DNA of 64,000 nucleotides from contig PVNU02000868.1 in assembly GCA_003013855.2 (NCBI GenBank), positions 434,001 to 498,000 of the forward strand, read 5' to 3'. This document shows positions 1-11,200 of this stretch, piece after piece. The notes beneath the pieces were generated by a model. That model searched no databases. It was not told the DNA's origin and worked only from the letters and a program-made list of their open reading frames with translations. Source of the DNA: Liriodendron chinense. Its lineage: Eukaryota > Streptophyta > Magnoliopsida > Magnoliales > Magnoliaceae. How positions within the stretch are numbered: the first letter of the stretch is position 1; every line of letters starts with the position of its first letter. The position numbers and the translations under genes are program-made.

Positions 1-5
1 TATAC

Positions 6-236
6 GTGGATAACAAGTCTGCAATCGAACTTGCCAAAAATCCAGTACAACATGGAAGGAGTAAACACATCGATACCAGGTACCATTTTTTAAGAGATCA
101 TGTGAAACAGAAATTGGTGAAATTGGAGTACTGTCATACTACTGAACAAGTGGCAAATATTTTCACGAAGGCATTACCGACTGATACATTCAGACGACTG
201 AGGTCGATGCTCGGAATGAAACCGGTTTTGATTTAA
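6..236 (+). pseudogene. copia polyprotein C-terminus (end of RNase H), partial
   Basis: This 76-residue stretch ends a copia Pol polyprotein. It contains the family signature DNKSAIELAKNP, then KHIDTRYHFLRD, then the C-terminal segment with IFTKALPTD. RNase H degrades the RNA strand of the RNA-DNA hybrid during reverse transcription. The usual VADIFTKAL reads VANIFTKAL here. The frame is open to the natural stop at 234-236, just ahead of the polypurine tract. The piece closely resembles the same region of the minus-strand elements at 23016-23597 and 29867-31486, so all three belong to one copia lineage. Completeness upstream cannot be judged. Confidence 0.92.
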
Positions 237-243
237 AGGGGAG

Positions 244-723
244 TGTTGGAATATGTAAACAAAACCAATTATTACTTAAGAGCTAAGAGTCTTAGTGGTT
301 AAGAGACTTAAGAGTTAAGAGTCTTAGAGGCTAAGAGACTTAAGACCTAAGAGACTTAAGAGTTAAGAGTCTTAGAGGCTAAGAGTCTTAAGACCTAAAA
401 GACTTAAGAGCTAAGAGTCTTAAGGGCTAAGAGACTTAAGAGTTAAGTGTTTTTCAAAGCACTATAAAAGAAGGTGGTATGAGCCATTTGTAAGCGAGAG
501 AGAGTGAGTGAGAGCAAGAAGAGCTAGAAGAGCCAAGTAGAGGGAAGAAAGCATTGTAATGCAATAAGAAGTATTTCCTTTGAAAAGAGTTGTGTCTTTC
601 TTTCTTTGTGTTTGTTTTGGTTCCAAGCTTAGTATAGCCAACTGTCTAGATCCTGTTAGGCTACCAATCTGTGCACACACTTCTCTAAGGGCTTAGCAAA
701 GCCAACATCAATATCCACCAACA
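244..723 (+). repeat. 3' LTR of the copia element
   Basis: The LTR has TGTTG/CAACA termini, directly follows a polypurine tract, and carries a TATA-like CTATAAAAG at about 462-470. It is about 480 bp. Its sequence differs from the LTRs of the two other copia elements, although the coding regions are related. Confidence 0.85.
274..447. repeat. degenerate tandem array of TAAGAGTCTTA-type units in the LTR U3
   Basis: About 175 bp consists of interleaved 7-10 bp words: TAAGAGTCTTA, AGAGACTTA, AGAGTTA, GAGGCTA, AAGACCTA. Many units are self-complementary or complementary to each other. The array lies just upstream of the LTR TATA box, where plant LTRs often carry repeated enhancer units. A regulatory role is inferred. 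Confidence 0.85.
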
Positions 724-761
724 GTTAAGATATCTTGTATGTGTAGAAGAGCTTTCAAAAG

Positions 762-1080
762 CAGATCCAAATCTCAGATGGACTACACCAGAGGAAACAG
801 TGGCGAATGGATGCTCACCGTTGAAAACTTTTTTTGGGGCGCATAAGTTTTGGATCAAGCTGATATTTGTGTACCCTTCAGCCAAATTTGTGTACTTAAT
901 CAATGGGTTAGATGGCAAATACATATTACAGGGGGCCCTATGAAGTTTCTTTTATGATGGACGTTCAATCAATACTGTTTTCCTGTGGTGTGGTCCACCT
1001 GAGATTTGGATTGCTTCATTTTTTAGATCATGCCATAAAATGAACCAACAAAATGGATAAACTGCGTCCATAAAACATAC
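762..1080. repeat. hairpin MITE-like repeat (GTGGTCCACCTGAG core family), copy 1
   Basis: The left arm (about 763-800) and right arm (about 985-1018) are inverted versions of one another around the words GATCCAAATCTCAGATGG and CCACCTGAGATTTGGAT. The centre carries the family's TTGGATCAAGCTGATATTTGTG-like segment. The same core recurs throughout the window. Exact element ends are not clear for this copy. Confidence 0.7.
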
Positions 1081-1744
1081 GTCTTTGACACCAGCTAGCT
1101 GGCTAGCTAGTATTGGGTCACTGACCCAATCCACGTCCATCCCTGGAGACCAGGTCTCCGAGCAATCCACGTCCCTCACGTTCACAACTTGCACGCCTGC
1201 GGATAATTTAGATATTTCATTATGTGGGGCCAACATGATGACTATTATGCAATATCATGTACATATATAAGTGAGAACATTAGCTGTTGCCAAGCAGTAT
1301 CATTTATGTTGTGACCCATCTAAAATGATGCTCTCAATTTGGATGGTTCAGATCAACCGTACATGTATGCCATTTATTAATTACTTGCATGCATCAACAT
1401 AGATCATGGTGATCCATACTCATTCTTTAAAACATGGTCTATTGCACACACGCAACTCAATCCAACCATTCAAACCATGGAGATCCCTGTAAATGGGGAG
1501 TAATTCCTATTGACACCGTTGATCATAATTGACCTGTTGATGGAAGAGAAGAACTTTGATACTCTTGAAAAAGTGTGATGGATGATGCGCAATCAACTAA
1601 TTTTTGGTCCGTGACTCAATGACAGTGGATGTAATTTGAGTTAGTTTCTGACAGCACATTTTTCTAAGTTCCTGCATATCATGTACCGCCAGAGTATATA
1701 ATACTCCCTTGCCTAATCACACAACTTGCATGCCACCTCAATTA
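1081..1744. other. no recognisable feature
   Basis: I see no long open frame, TIR or known domain here. There is a short self-complementary GCTAGCTGGCTAGC near 1091. Confidence 0.5.
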
Positions 1745-1979
1745 TCACACAAAAAGAAATTTCATGCAAAACATGCACCCAATTATCACACAAAAAGAAA
1801 TTTTATGCAAAACATGCCTTTTGTGTGAGTGTTGGGTTTACTCCTGGTTTCTCCCCCCTTTAAGATACTCTTTTAATTAATTCAATAAGAGTTTTCATCA
1901 TATGAGTGTTGAGTTTACTCCTTGTTTCTCCCCCTTCAAGATACTCTTTTAATTAATTCAATAAGAGTTTTCATTTGTT
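1745..1979. repeat. two adjacent direct duplications
   Basis: A unit of about 38 bp around ATCACACAAAAAGAAATTT occurs at about 1745-1782 and again at 1783-1818. It is followed by a unit of about 76 bp (GAGTGTTGGGTTTACTCC through ATAAGAGTTTTCAT) at 1827-1903 and 1904-1979. The copies differ by only a few bases, so the duplications look fairly recent. No gene is involved. Confidence 0.85.
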
Positions 1980-2499
1980 ACTCTCTCCATAGTTGATGGT
2001 GCATTTAAGTATAGAATTTGTTGTGCTTTTAATTTTAGATCATTGAGAGATCCAAACCTATCTTAAATCTTATTAGCTACCATTTCCTTTTAATGTTGTT
2101 AGATTAATTAAATGCATTTTAATTTATCATAACTATTTATTTCAACCAAATGCATGTGGAGCATTTCACAAAAATAATAAAGTGAGACATTGGAGGAAAA
2201 TTGATACATGGAATGGGTAAGTATTTATTTGTTCTATTAAATATTTTACATTTGATAGTTTTTCATGGAATCATCAATATGCCTACCTTTATTTTCATTT
2301 TGTGTTGAGATAGTTATTTCAATTAAATTTCTTAAAAAAACTATGGAAGTTTTACAAATTTAGTACCTCATTAATACAATATTTACATCCCAATTTATTG
2401 TCAAAGGCCATTAGTTTTTGTTAATTTCCATTATCATTTTCCTAAAATGACAGAAATTCCCCAACTAATGAGGAATGGGTCAGTGCTATGTGGGCCCAA

Positions 2500-2906
2500 A
2501 ATGATGTATCTGTTTTGTCCACGCAGCCCATCCATTTTTTGAGATCATTTTAGGACATGAGAAAAGAAACATGGCAGATCCAAATCTCAGATGGACCACA
2601 CCATAGGAAACCCTGGTGATTGAACGCCCACCATTAAAAACTTCCTAGGGCCCACTGTAATATTTATTTTTCCATCAAACCTGTTGATTAGGTCACACAA
2701 ACCTAGATGAAAGGAAAACACAGGTACAGCTTCATCCAAAACTTTTGTTGCCCTCAAGGAGTTTTTAATGGTGGTGGTTGAATCATCACTATTTTTTATG
2801 GTGTGGTCCACCTAAGATTTGGGTTCTAGTTCATGAATATTGTTGAATCACCACTATTTTTTATGGTGTGGTCCACCTAAGATTTGGGTTCTAGTTCATG
2901 AATATT
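2500..2906. repeat. hairpin MITE-like repeat, copy 2, with a 65-bp end duplication
   Basis: The arms of the hairpin lie at about 2575-2615 and 2785-2825 and contain the family core. The right arm plus flank (ending TTCATGAATATTG) is tandemly duplicated at about 2778-2842 and 2843-2906. A splice-acceptor-like tract follows immediately. Confidence 0.7.
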
Positions 2907-2927
2907 GGGGTCTTGTTTTCTTTGCAG

Positions 2928-3099
2928 ATATCAGATGATGGCCCTCAGAAATTCCTCAGAGGATCGGCTGAAAATGCTTCACAGAATTATTGTTGATAAT
3001 CATAATATGAGGTATAGATTGACAAAGCGTAGAAACTCCAACAAGATAGAAGCATACTCTGAAATGGAAAGGGCTAGAGACAGGATTTTACGTGACCTT
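2928..3099 (+). other. possible orphan exon, function not recognised
   Basis: A pyrimidine tract and TTTGCAG at 2916-2927 could be a splice acceptor, and GT at 3100 a donor. Between them one frame reads a charged peptide including EDRLKMLHRI, YRLTKRRNSN and EMERARDRILRDL, with no stop. I do not recognise the family and see no partner exons nearby. It may be a gene fragment carried by a transposon, or chance. Confidence 0.25.
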
Positions 3100-3310
3100 G
3101 TATTTTTTTTTACAAGTTCTGTTGTTCATGGTATTTCAGCTCTTTTGCATCAACATGTAAGAGCTTGGAGATGCAGACCTATCTTGAGTGAACTTTTTTC
3201 CTCAAATCTTTATTATTATTATTATTATTTTTTTATTTTTATCAAAACTGAAGTTGCATTCAGTTTATGATCAGCTCTTTTTCATCAATTTTTTTGGCTC
3301 ACTCTGTACT

Positions 3311-3330
3311 GCTTTTTTTTTTTTTTTTTT
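3311..3330. repeat. poly-T tract
   Basis: A run of about 20 T followed by TATATATG. No function is inferred. Confidence 0.8.
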
Positions 3331-3739
3331 TATATATGATTTAAGAATAATTGCACTGTACTAAACTGTATTAGTTTCAGTTTATCATCAGCTGTTTTGC
3401 ATCAATATTATTTGTTTACCATGCATAAGACAGGACCCACATAAGGATGGGCTGACATGAAAATCCGGCCTCATCGAGTGCCCAACTCAGTGTTTGTCTA
3501 GTGGTACCAGCCCAGCTCTGGCCCATGTGGGAAGTATTATGCCTGGAATGAATTCCTTAGGTCAAGGGCTGGCCCATTTACAACTTTCTACCTCATTTTC
3601 AACTAGAAAGACACTTGTTAATAGTTCATGCACCTTAATTATTAAAGGAGAATGATTGAATACCACAAGTTATAATGTAGCCATATTTACTACCAAATCC
3701 TAATTTGTAAAATCTTGTACCTGAAAAAGGTGGGTGCAC

Positions 3740-4389
3740 TGTTATGGGTAAAAACCGAATTGGTTATATGAGCTGAAAAGATGGTTGGAGTCTACTGGTC
3801 ACACCTTGGGCCAAACCATCGTAACTGTCTAACGCAAGGAGGTAAAGTCTGGAACGGAACCGACATTATCAGCTCGACCGATGAGAGGTTGAAAGTAGCT
3901 GACCAAAAGGGTATTGGCGACCTGATGCTAGGCTTAGCCTTGGGCATATGGTGATAGCTCGGCCGCCCCCAGAAAGACGGAGATACTTGGCTGTTTCCTA
4001 CAGAGGTGGGCGCGTCCCTGACCGTTACTCGTGTGATCCACGATCTCTAAAGATCACGCCACAACCGAGTCTCACTCCCGTGATTCTGGTCACGATGGTG
4101 GCCCACGATGATTCCTCCGACGACTATAAACAGGGATCTGGATCTCCACTGAGAGGTAAGGAATATCTCTGTCATAGAAACCATCTCTTCCCATTTAAAC
4201 CAGATTCATCTGACTTAGGCATCGGAAGACTAACGATCAGTCCCCGTCCACCTCCTGACTGCGTGTGGAGCTGTACGTAGGGTATCATTCTTAAACACTT
4301 ACAGTTCTCATCATCAGAAGTTGTTTGATCACCTATCCAAGGTGGGCTTTCACTCCGCCTCATTTGCCATCTAGAAATCTACAACAACA
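3740..4389 (+). repeat. 5' LTR of the gypsy element
   Basis: It begins TGTTATGGG and ends in ACAACA or CAACAACA (the end could be 4386 or 4389), just ahead of the primer-binding site. A TATA-like CTATAAA lies at 4124-4130, with a plausible transcript start about 30 bp later. Confidence 0.7.
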
Positions 4390-4499
4390 GCTGGCGCTGT
4401 CTGTGGGAAGCGACAACAAGTTGTGCTCTCATCTAAACATTCCTTAAAAATCCCTTTCTCCCTCTAAAGTTTTAAAAACCTCTTCACCTGAAGTCCCAA

Positions 4500-5368
4500 A
4501 TGGCTGGAGAAGGAAGAAGAAATAGAGGAAAAGCCCCTGCAAACGCTGGGCCATCTTATGCCCCTCACACTGATGACGACAAGCTTGTCCCAAAGACGCC
4601 CGCCCTTCGAAGTGGAGGTTCATCCCAGCACTTCGCTCATCAGAGTGGGCACTACGCTCAGCAGAGTGGGCAGTAGAGGTCTCGCAATCGCGGGGCCAGT
4701 CTGTCCACCCTCGAAGAGTAAGCGGGTGGTGTAACCCAACAGTTAGGAGTGGATCAAAGGTTTGGGTATTTCACCCAGCAATTGGATGAAATTAAGGCCC
4801 TCCTAGCCGGTATAGTTCTGCCACCATTGATCTATGGAACTAGTGACGTCTCTCGAGTGGAACGCCCCTCGCGAGCCGATCAACCACAACAATCCCACCT
4901 AGTTCAAGCCTAAAAATGCACCGTGGAAGACGAGGCTAACAACCGGGCAACCGCAACAAGAGCTCGGTCTGCGGACGACCTTCCTGCGAATGATCTGTGG
5001 CACAGGTTGGAGGAACGCCATTCGACCCATCTTAGTCAGGCCTCAGATCAGGTAGGCGATAATATCAACCTATTGGAGGCCGAACTGAGGGAACTCCGAG
5101 AACGTGTTGGTGATCTCCAGAAGGTAAACGCGCTCAAGCCCTAATCGTCATTGACGCATTGGTTGATTCGTCAGAATCTCCATTCATCGATGACATCTGC
5201 GATGAACCGCTCTCGAAAGGGTTTAAAATTCCCCAACTCAATCAATATAGCGGAATAGGAGATCCGGTGGAGCACTTGGAAAATTTCAGAGTTCGGATAG
5301 AACTCCTCGAAGTTAACAATCATATCATGTGCATCCGTAACCTAAGCTGGAAATTGAAAGTAGTGTGA
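4500..5368 (+). pseudogene. gypsy (Tat-type) gag remnant
   Basis: An ATG at 4500 opens a short basic N-terminus (MAGEGRRNRGKAPAN) that is soon broken by stops. A charged coiled-coil-like piece follows at 4923-5144 (LEAELRELRERVGDLQ). The piece at 5159-5368 carries the gag core motif of Tat-type elements: SPFIDDICDEPL, then FKIPQLNQYSG, then DPVEHLENFR. Gag would form the virus-like particle. The three pieces are separated by stops and frame changes, and the last one runs into unrelated sequence. Clearly non-functional. Confidence 0.75.
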
Positions 5369-5698
5369 AAGCCATCGAAGGAACGGTAAGGCAAATTCTT
5401 ATCAGAGGCTTGTTGTTGATCTGTACACTCGTAGATCTTTCATTTCATTGATCTATGAAGAAGGTAATCCTGAAAATCTATGAGATGAACAATTACTATG
5501 CACATTAGATTATACTTGTTCGGATTCTTCTATTTATCAATCAATCAATGATGATTCTATGTGAAACACTTATTATGTTTAGAGAGTTTAAGATTTCAAT
5601 TTCTATCATTAAGTTTCTCTGAATTTTATACTTATATGTCTTAAAGTTTATAGAAGTATAGTTTTCTGAAAGGGAATTGGGTTTTGGAAAGTTTGATT

Positions 5699-5723
5699 GG
5701 GGGGGGGGGGGGGGGGGGGGGGG
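5699..5723. repeat. 25-bp poly-G tract
   Basis: Twenty-five consecutive G, followed by TGTTGAGCC. Such a run can form a G-quadruplex and is prone to sequencing error in length. Confidence 0.95.
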
Positions 5724-5979
5724 TGTTGAGCCTCGAATTAATTATATATATTTTAACCCCAATTCGTCACACATTATGCATGGTTTACATGTTTAAAAAC
5801 TAATCTAATACATGTTTTTGTGATTGTAGGAATGAGAGAGAGACTTCACCAATATGATGTCAAAAGGCTCACTTTGTGTGCATTGAAGATCAATAGAATA
5901 AGTGTTAAGAGTTGGAAGAAAGATGGAAGGGAGAAAGAGAAGAAAGAAAGAAAAGTTCAGAAAAAATACATTGTCGACC

Positions 5980-6150
5980 GGTTGACTGACTTGTCAGCCA
6001 CAACTATCGATCGGTCGACAGACCGGTCTGAAATTCATTCTGATGGTGTATTTTCTGCTGAACTCGCTGGACCAAAAAGACCCCTCTCCAACCGGTCAGC
6101 TGATTGGCTGACCAGAAGCTCCGACCGGTCAGCAAACCGATCGGCCATCC
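5980..6150. repeat. cluster of GACCGGTC-type palindromes
   Basis: Words such as TCGACCGGTTGAC, GATCGGTCGAC, GACCGGTC, ACCGGTCAGC and GACCGGTCAGC recur about every 15-40 bp. The same word is repeated in the LTRs of the copia derivative at 55086-57773. This suggests a related repeat or a shared regulatory motif. Confidence 0.75.
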
Positions 6151-7189
6151 ACTTTCTAATTTTGGAATTTCAAACAGGAAATATGCAGTCCCGTTTTTGG
6201 GTTTTTGGCCTAGTTCGTGGGGCCCATCTTGATGATTATTTCAAATCCTCATTCATATTGAAGATTAGCTCGATGCCGAAAAAATTTAAGTGGTTTCGTG
6301 TTGATCGGAGCTATGAATTGACCGTGGTGGCCAAAACAATATGAACAATTTAAAAAGTTTCCTGATTCTGCTGCTCAACTCTAGAATGGTCTAGGTGACC
6401 CATCATTGATGATATGGAGAATCTAGTCTAACCATATTCTAAAGCACATCTATGTATGAATAACTACATAGTTTCAGGTTAAAAGGATGTGTGGTTTGAT
6501 GGTACCGGTTGAAGAAAAATGGACCATCCAGAAAGATTCCAACTGTGCAGATTTTATAAAAAGCTCTAAGTGTTCTAATTTTCACACCCAATTATGGAAT
6601 TGATTTAGAAAATCTAAGCTGTTTAACATTTATAGGAGGAAAGTTTTTACTAATGTTTAAAATTTGAAACCAATCCGACCTCTGTACACTCCGTAGCGTT
6701 GAAAGCAAGATGACTAATTTTGGAGGTACTCGAATTGCGTGATTTTGAGAGGCAGCTGCTGATATGATTTGTGGGCTCATTCAGAAGATAATTTTGGAAA
6801 TCTAAACCATTTATGAGGAAGATTATATTCCAGGAAAGCTACAAATCAAATTTGAAGGCAATTCGATCATTGGTTAAGCTGTATTAAGCGAAGCAAAATC
6901 TACTATGTTACTATACTCTTGGTACATTATAAAAAGATGTGTTCTCTTCTCTTCTAAGGCAGTCAAGGATGTGGGGAGTAAGGAGTTGAAGTTTTAGGAG
7001 GCTTCTTAACCTTATATAACTAGTTTTTCATTCTTTTTTAGTTTAGTTCTAGTTTTATACCAAAACTTATATAAGAATTTTACTTTTTAACTTTTCTCTA
7101 CTAGTTAAAAACTCAAGAGTCATCATGCATAACCCCTCTTTGAGAAGAGAAGTTATGGGTCAAGCAAATATTTGTGTGATGTTTGGGAC

Positions 7190-7330
7190 GGTAGACTAAG
7201 TGAAGATAACCTCGTTTCAACATTGAGGCCTAGGTATCTATTCCCGAGGTGGGGTGACTAATATTGCAGGGTGACTAACATTGTGGGTGTGTACTATAAG
7301 TGGGATGTGTGTGCTAACCCAAAACAAAAG
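7190..7330 (+). repeat. SINE-like unit, copy 1
   Basis: The unit has a tRNA-like B-box-style word GGTATCTATTCCC and a GTGACTAACATTG tail motif. It closely resembles the unit at 22205-22330, where the B-box-like word is GGTATCGATTCCC. Two dispersed copies of about 130 bp support a SINE-type repeat. The A box is poorly defined. Confidence 0.5.
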
Positions 7331-7379
7331 AAAATACCTGTGTTTCTTTATTCAACCAAGTTTATGTGACGTTAACAAC

Positions 7380-8610
7380 AAGTTGGACATCAAATAAATA
7401 TTATGATGGACCAGTTGAAGGTTTCATTTGTGGATGATTGATCACTGTTGTTTCATGTAGTGGGCCCCACTTATGCTTTTGATCTACCAGATTTCTGTGC
7501 CCCACTTCCACGTTCACATCAGCATAACCTTATAGACAAGTTAGGTGGCAAATAAACAAACTAGTGGGCCCATGGAAGGTTTCAACAGTGGATGGTTGAT
7601 CACCGTTATTTCCTATGACAAGTTCCACCTAAGCTTTGGATCTATTTCATTGCTGGGCCCACACCCACGTCCAAGTATGGGTGACCTTATGGACAAGGTT
7701 GGTGGTAAATAAACAACATAATAGGCCTCATATAGGATTTTAGCGATGGATGCTCAATTACCATTGTTCCCTCTGGTTGGGTCTATGGAAATTTTCGAGC
7801 AAGCTGATACTTGTCTTTTCCTTTGATTCAGGTCCACGTGACCCTATCATTAGGTTAGATGGAGAAATAAACATTCTGGTTCATGGATGGAATAGACATA
7901 TGTTTCTTTTAGTGTGGTCCAATCAAAGTTGAGCCGCACCATACTCCTAATGTGATTTGACGCTGGATGGACAACATAGATGAAATAAATACATCAACGT
8001 AGGACCTCAAAAGGGGCCCACACCATGGTACAACATGCTGGACAACAAGATGTCCAATAGTGCAGTCCACCAAAGATTTGGGATCTTCTACAACTTGTAA
8101 TGGCCTACGAAGGCTCACGGCCCACTTTCATGGCCAAAAATGGTGGATCACCTAGGTCGCATATATACATTGTGGTAGGAGTACACGGTGGAACCCACTA
8201 TCCTCAAATGTAGTAGGAAATGAAAATCGAAGTGGGCCCAACCCCTACCTTCATTCTCCCTGAATTTGGATCTGCCTTATTTTTTGTTGGCCCACCAAGG
8301 CTCGTGTGCCTTTCCAGTCGTCAGATGGCCATCGCCACCTGAGAAAATCACAAGTATCATGGTGTGACTCATCAGTGGATCCCATGGCCCTTGGTTAGGT
8401 ATAGAACGCAAATCACAGCGGGTCCAAGAAAGCTCCAAGGGTAGACGTCTCTACCCACTATTTCCCTTGGTGTGGTCCATCTTAGATTCGGATCTGTCTC
8501 ATTTTTTTATCATGTGGCCTGAAATGATCTAACATATTGGATGAACGGTGTGGATGGAACATATACATCATGGTGAGTCCAACAATTGATCCCACCCTAT
8601 AGTCCCAAAA
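7380..8610. repeat. cluster of decayed hairpin-repeat fragments
   Basis: Several partial copies of the family core occur, for example around 7390-7480, 7560-7660, 7690-7930, 8010-8080 and 8430-8600. Typical words are GTGGTCCACCTAAG, GGATCTGCCTCATTTTTT and GGATGGACGG. Individual element borders cannot be drawn by eye. Confidence 0.55.
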
Positions 8611-9900
8611 CCAAGTAGCACTAGTTATTGAGAGTTTTCAAATATGGACGTTTCCTCACCACTTTTTTTTCTATGAAGCGACTGATCAGAATATTATATT
8701 ACTTATTAATTATATGCAAGGATTCATAAAATTTCTTTTAAAAAGTTACTCATCAATATGTTATTACCAAACATATTTATCTATTGATGAGTATGTTGTT
8801 TACCAAAAATACTTATATGTGAAAATTAAGATAAGTAGCTTATTTGATAAGTTTCTTAATTATTACAATCCAAACGGCCGTACATGTGACGTCCATCTCC
8901 AACAAGCTAAAAATGAAAGAGAGAAAATGGCCTCAACTTCAGCCTCAACAAGCAAATTTGCAGTGTGGGTGAAGGGAGCCTAGTCAATAAAAATCAAGAG
9001 AGGATCCTTGTTTGAGTTTCTAACAGTTGTGTTTGGCCTCATACACAAAAGTAAGAAAATCATAACTGCGTCTGGCCTCCGTACACAAAAATACCAATTC
9101 ATAATATCCACGTGCATAGTACGATAAATTGCCAAGTCAGCACGGATTTATACGGCTTCTTGAAGTGCTGCTTAGACATCAATATTGAAACCCAACTCGA
9201 CTAAAATCATGCTCTTCAGCAAGCCCATGGGTCCCACTCATGGCTTAGTGGTAGGCACAGAGTACCCATGTGGTTTGTGTTGGTATGAGTGTGTAAAAAA
9301 GAAAAAAATGTTCTTCAGTGAGGAAAGCATATGAATCAATGATTCTCCAAGAGTTAAAAAAACAAAAACAAAAACAAAAATTGTAAGTATTCCTCCACCA
9401 ATTAATCAAATTGTAGTAAATGTAATTACATGATAAGTGTTAATGTCTGAAATTAAACGACAGATGTTGATTAAGGATCAATGGTAGATCTTCGTTGCTC
9501 AATGGGGACATGATGATGGATGATGCTGATTGCGTAGACCTACAACCACAAGGGAAGATCATGAGGGGGTGTCGATCGTGTCGGCGGAGGACCCTCCGAT
9601 ACTTAAGTCAGTACGTGGGGTGATTGAGCGTAAGAGCTTGGTTAATATGCAATTCATAAGAAACCTGCATTGGACACACATCCTGATAATTGTTGCATGC
9701 ACATGAGCATTACAAGCATCATAATGATGAAGTAATGATATGACATCTATACAATAACAAGAACTATAAACGAAGAGGAATAACACAAAATTATACGACC
9801 AACACCACTCATCACCATAACATCGTTAGTCCACAAACATTATGAGTAAAAAAATGCCACATAAGTCTCACATATTTTACTTGCAAGTTGCCCACCTTTA
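8611..9900. other. no supported gene
   Basis: AT-rich sequence with short frames only. An 'AATCCAAACGGCC' word near 8867-8879 looks like the end of a hAT-type MITE, but I could not find its partner. Nothing else is recognisable. Confidence 0.45.
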
Positions 9901-10189
9901 TTACAGGACAGATTGTATAAACAAGAGGCCTTACAGTTATGGGTCAAGCGTCGTCAAGCATTGGGTTAGTAGTCGTGTTGCATTGGCTTGAATTGTAACA
10001 TGTACCGCTTTGGCCTATCTCGTTGTGATAAAATCGCACTTCATTATCGTTGGCGATCATACCCAATACAGTGTCTAGCCTTTAGGTAGGCATCTCCATC
10101 TTCTGAAAGAAATATAGAGGAAGATGTTACGTGCTCTGATATGACATCTGAGAAACGTCATAAACCTACGGAAAATAGACTCTTCGACA

Positions 10190-11200
10190 CAACTAGTGCC
10201 ACGAATGCGTAGAATCCATACCATAAGATGCACGGTCTGAGTTGCCGATAACATTCCCAAAAGCTTTGTACATATTGCACAAGACAGCGAGAGCTAGAGC
10301 GTATCTTATCCCGTCTGCTAGTCCGCCTGCAATAGGGAAACAAAAATTTAGATCCCATCGGCTTTCTTTGAGCTGGGAAGCACGACGTAACAATAAACCA
10401 GAAAACCAGTGAGTTCACACTTTGGAGATAATTCGTTGGGTAAGGAAATTTCTTGTGTAGCCTCTCCCTCAGCAACTTCCCATGCTTGTGAGTAGAGTCA
10501 TACTTGTTGAAGTCCAAGCTGCAAGTAAGAAATGACATTAAAACGAGAAATTAGACAATAAGACAAGTCATGGTCATCAAGTAGTGAGTAACTTACTTCA
10601 AACCATTGCTGAAGTAGACCAACCAATCTTCCAAGTGCAATTTTCCCAGATGAACAATCTGATGCAGCTACGCAAATAAATCCAGGTAGGCTTCCGAAGA
10701 GTAGCCTTCGCCTGATCGTCTCCTGAGATAAGATAATTCTTGGTCTGTAGGGACCAGTTCGTCATATATTCTACCACGAATCAGGAGTCCTGCGATCTGA
10801 CTGATATCCCACAGTGTGATACTCATTTCTTCGTGCGACAGATGGAAGGAATGGGTGATTAAACTCCATTAGTGTAGGAATCCTTTGATCACGACGGGAT
10901 CTCGACGGAAATAACTTGATGTGGCCTTGATAGCGTTGTATAGGCCCACATGCTCCAGTACTTTGACATGTTGCTCCATGATACAGTTTGCCCATGCTTC
11001 ATACCTAGTGCACTCGTTTAGTTGCCCCCATGTTTGGAAGGAACCAGTTCCCATACCTCATTGTCACTCAGATGTCCAAAGCATTGTTGTAAAGTTTCCA
11101 AGTAGTGCCTGGGATATGGTTCATGCATACTGTAGTTAAGCTGGAGAAAAATCATCTCTTTCGTCCCCTCTATAAACTGATCCTTCCCATTTCTATTCAA
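10190..11200 (-). pseudogene. plant mobile domain (aminotransferase-like, MAIL/PMD family) pseudogene
   Basis: Reading the minus strand, successive segments match the plant mobile domain. YEAWANCI is followed by GLYNAIKATSSYFRRDP at about 10869-11020. MSITLWDISQIAG with GRIYDELVPTDQEL lies at about 10740-10830, and HLEDWLVYF near 10620. PIAGGLADGIRYALALAVL lies at about 10255-10340. A well-formed 78-bp intron remains: donor GTAAGT at 10596-10591 and acceptor TTGCAG ending at 10519, joining YFSNGLN to LDFNKYDSTHK. Stops and frame changes elsewhere break the frame. PMD proteins occur both as host silencing factors (MAIN/MAIL1) and inside gypsy and Mutator elements. The transposon-rich context favours a transposon-borne copy. 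Confidence 0.7.
10519..10596 (-). other. intact 78-bp intron inside the PMD pseudogene
   Basis: The minus strand reads GTAAGT at the 5' end and a pyrimidine-rich TTGCAG at the 3' end. Splicing restores one frame across the junction. This shows the locus is not a processed (retro) copy. Confidence 0.65.

Larger units (their letters stand above)
1..723 (+). mobile_element. Ty1/copia LTR retrotransposon, 3' end only
   Basis: The window opens inside a copia element on the plus strand. It holds the last part of the RNase H region (6-236), a polypurine tract AAAGGGGAG at 235-243, and then a complete 3' LTR at 244-723 that begins TGTTG and ends CAACA. The rest of the element lies upstream of the window, so the target duplication cannot be tested here. 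Confidence 0.9.
3740..5368 (+). mobile_element. Ty3/gypsy LTR retrotransposon, 5' part only
   Basis: A 5' LTR (3740-4389) is followed at once by a primer-binding-site-like TGGCGCTGTCTGTGGGAA (4392-4409), the form typical of Tat-type plant gypsy elements. A degraded gag region follows (4500-5368). Similarity fades after about 5340, and no protease, RT or integrase follows. The element is 3'-truncated, and no second LTR is seen in the window. Confidence 0.75.
5385..7185. other. repeat-derived DNA without a supported gene
   Basis: The region holds a 25-G homopolymer (5699-5723) and a field of GACCGGTC-type palindromes (5980-6150). An AT-rich tail near 6900-7100 has TATATAAC and polyadenylation-like words. 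The one long frame, 5820-6344, is compositionally driven by the palindrome field, so I do not call it a gene. Confidence 0.5.

Noticed and set aside
5820..6344. 174-residue plus-strand frame
   Set aside because: No domain. The Arg/Ser/Asp-rich part (DRSADWLTRSSDRSANRS) comes from the GACCGGTC palindrome field, and similar peptides arise from the LTR at 55086-55698.
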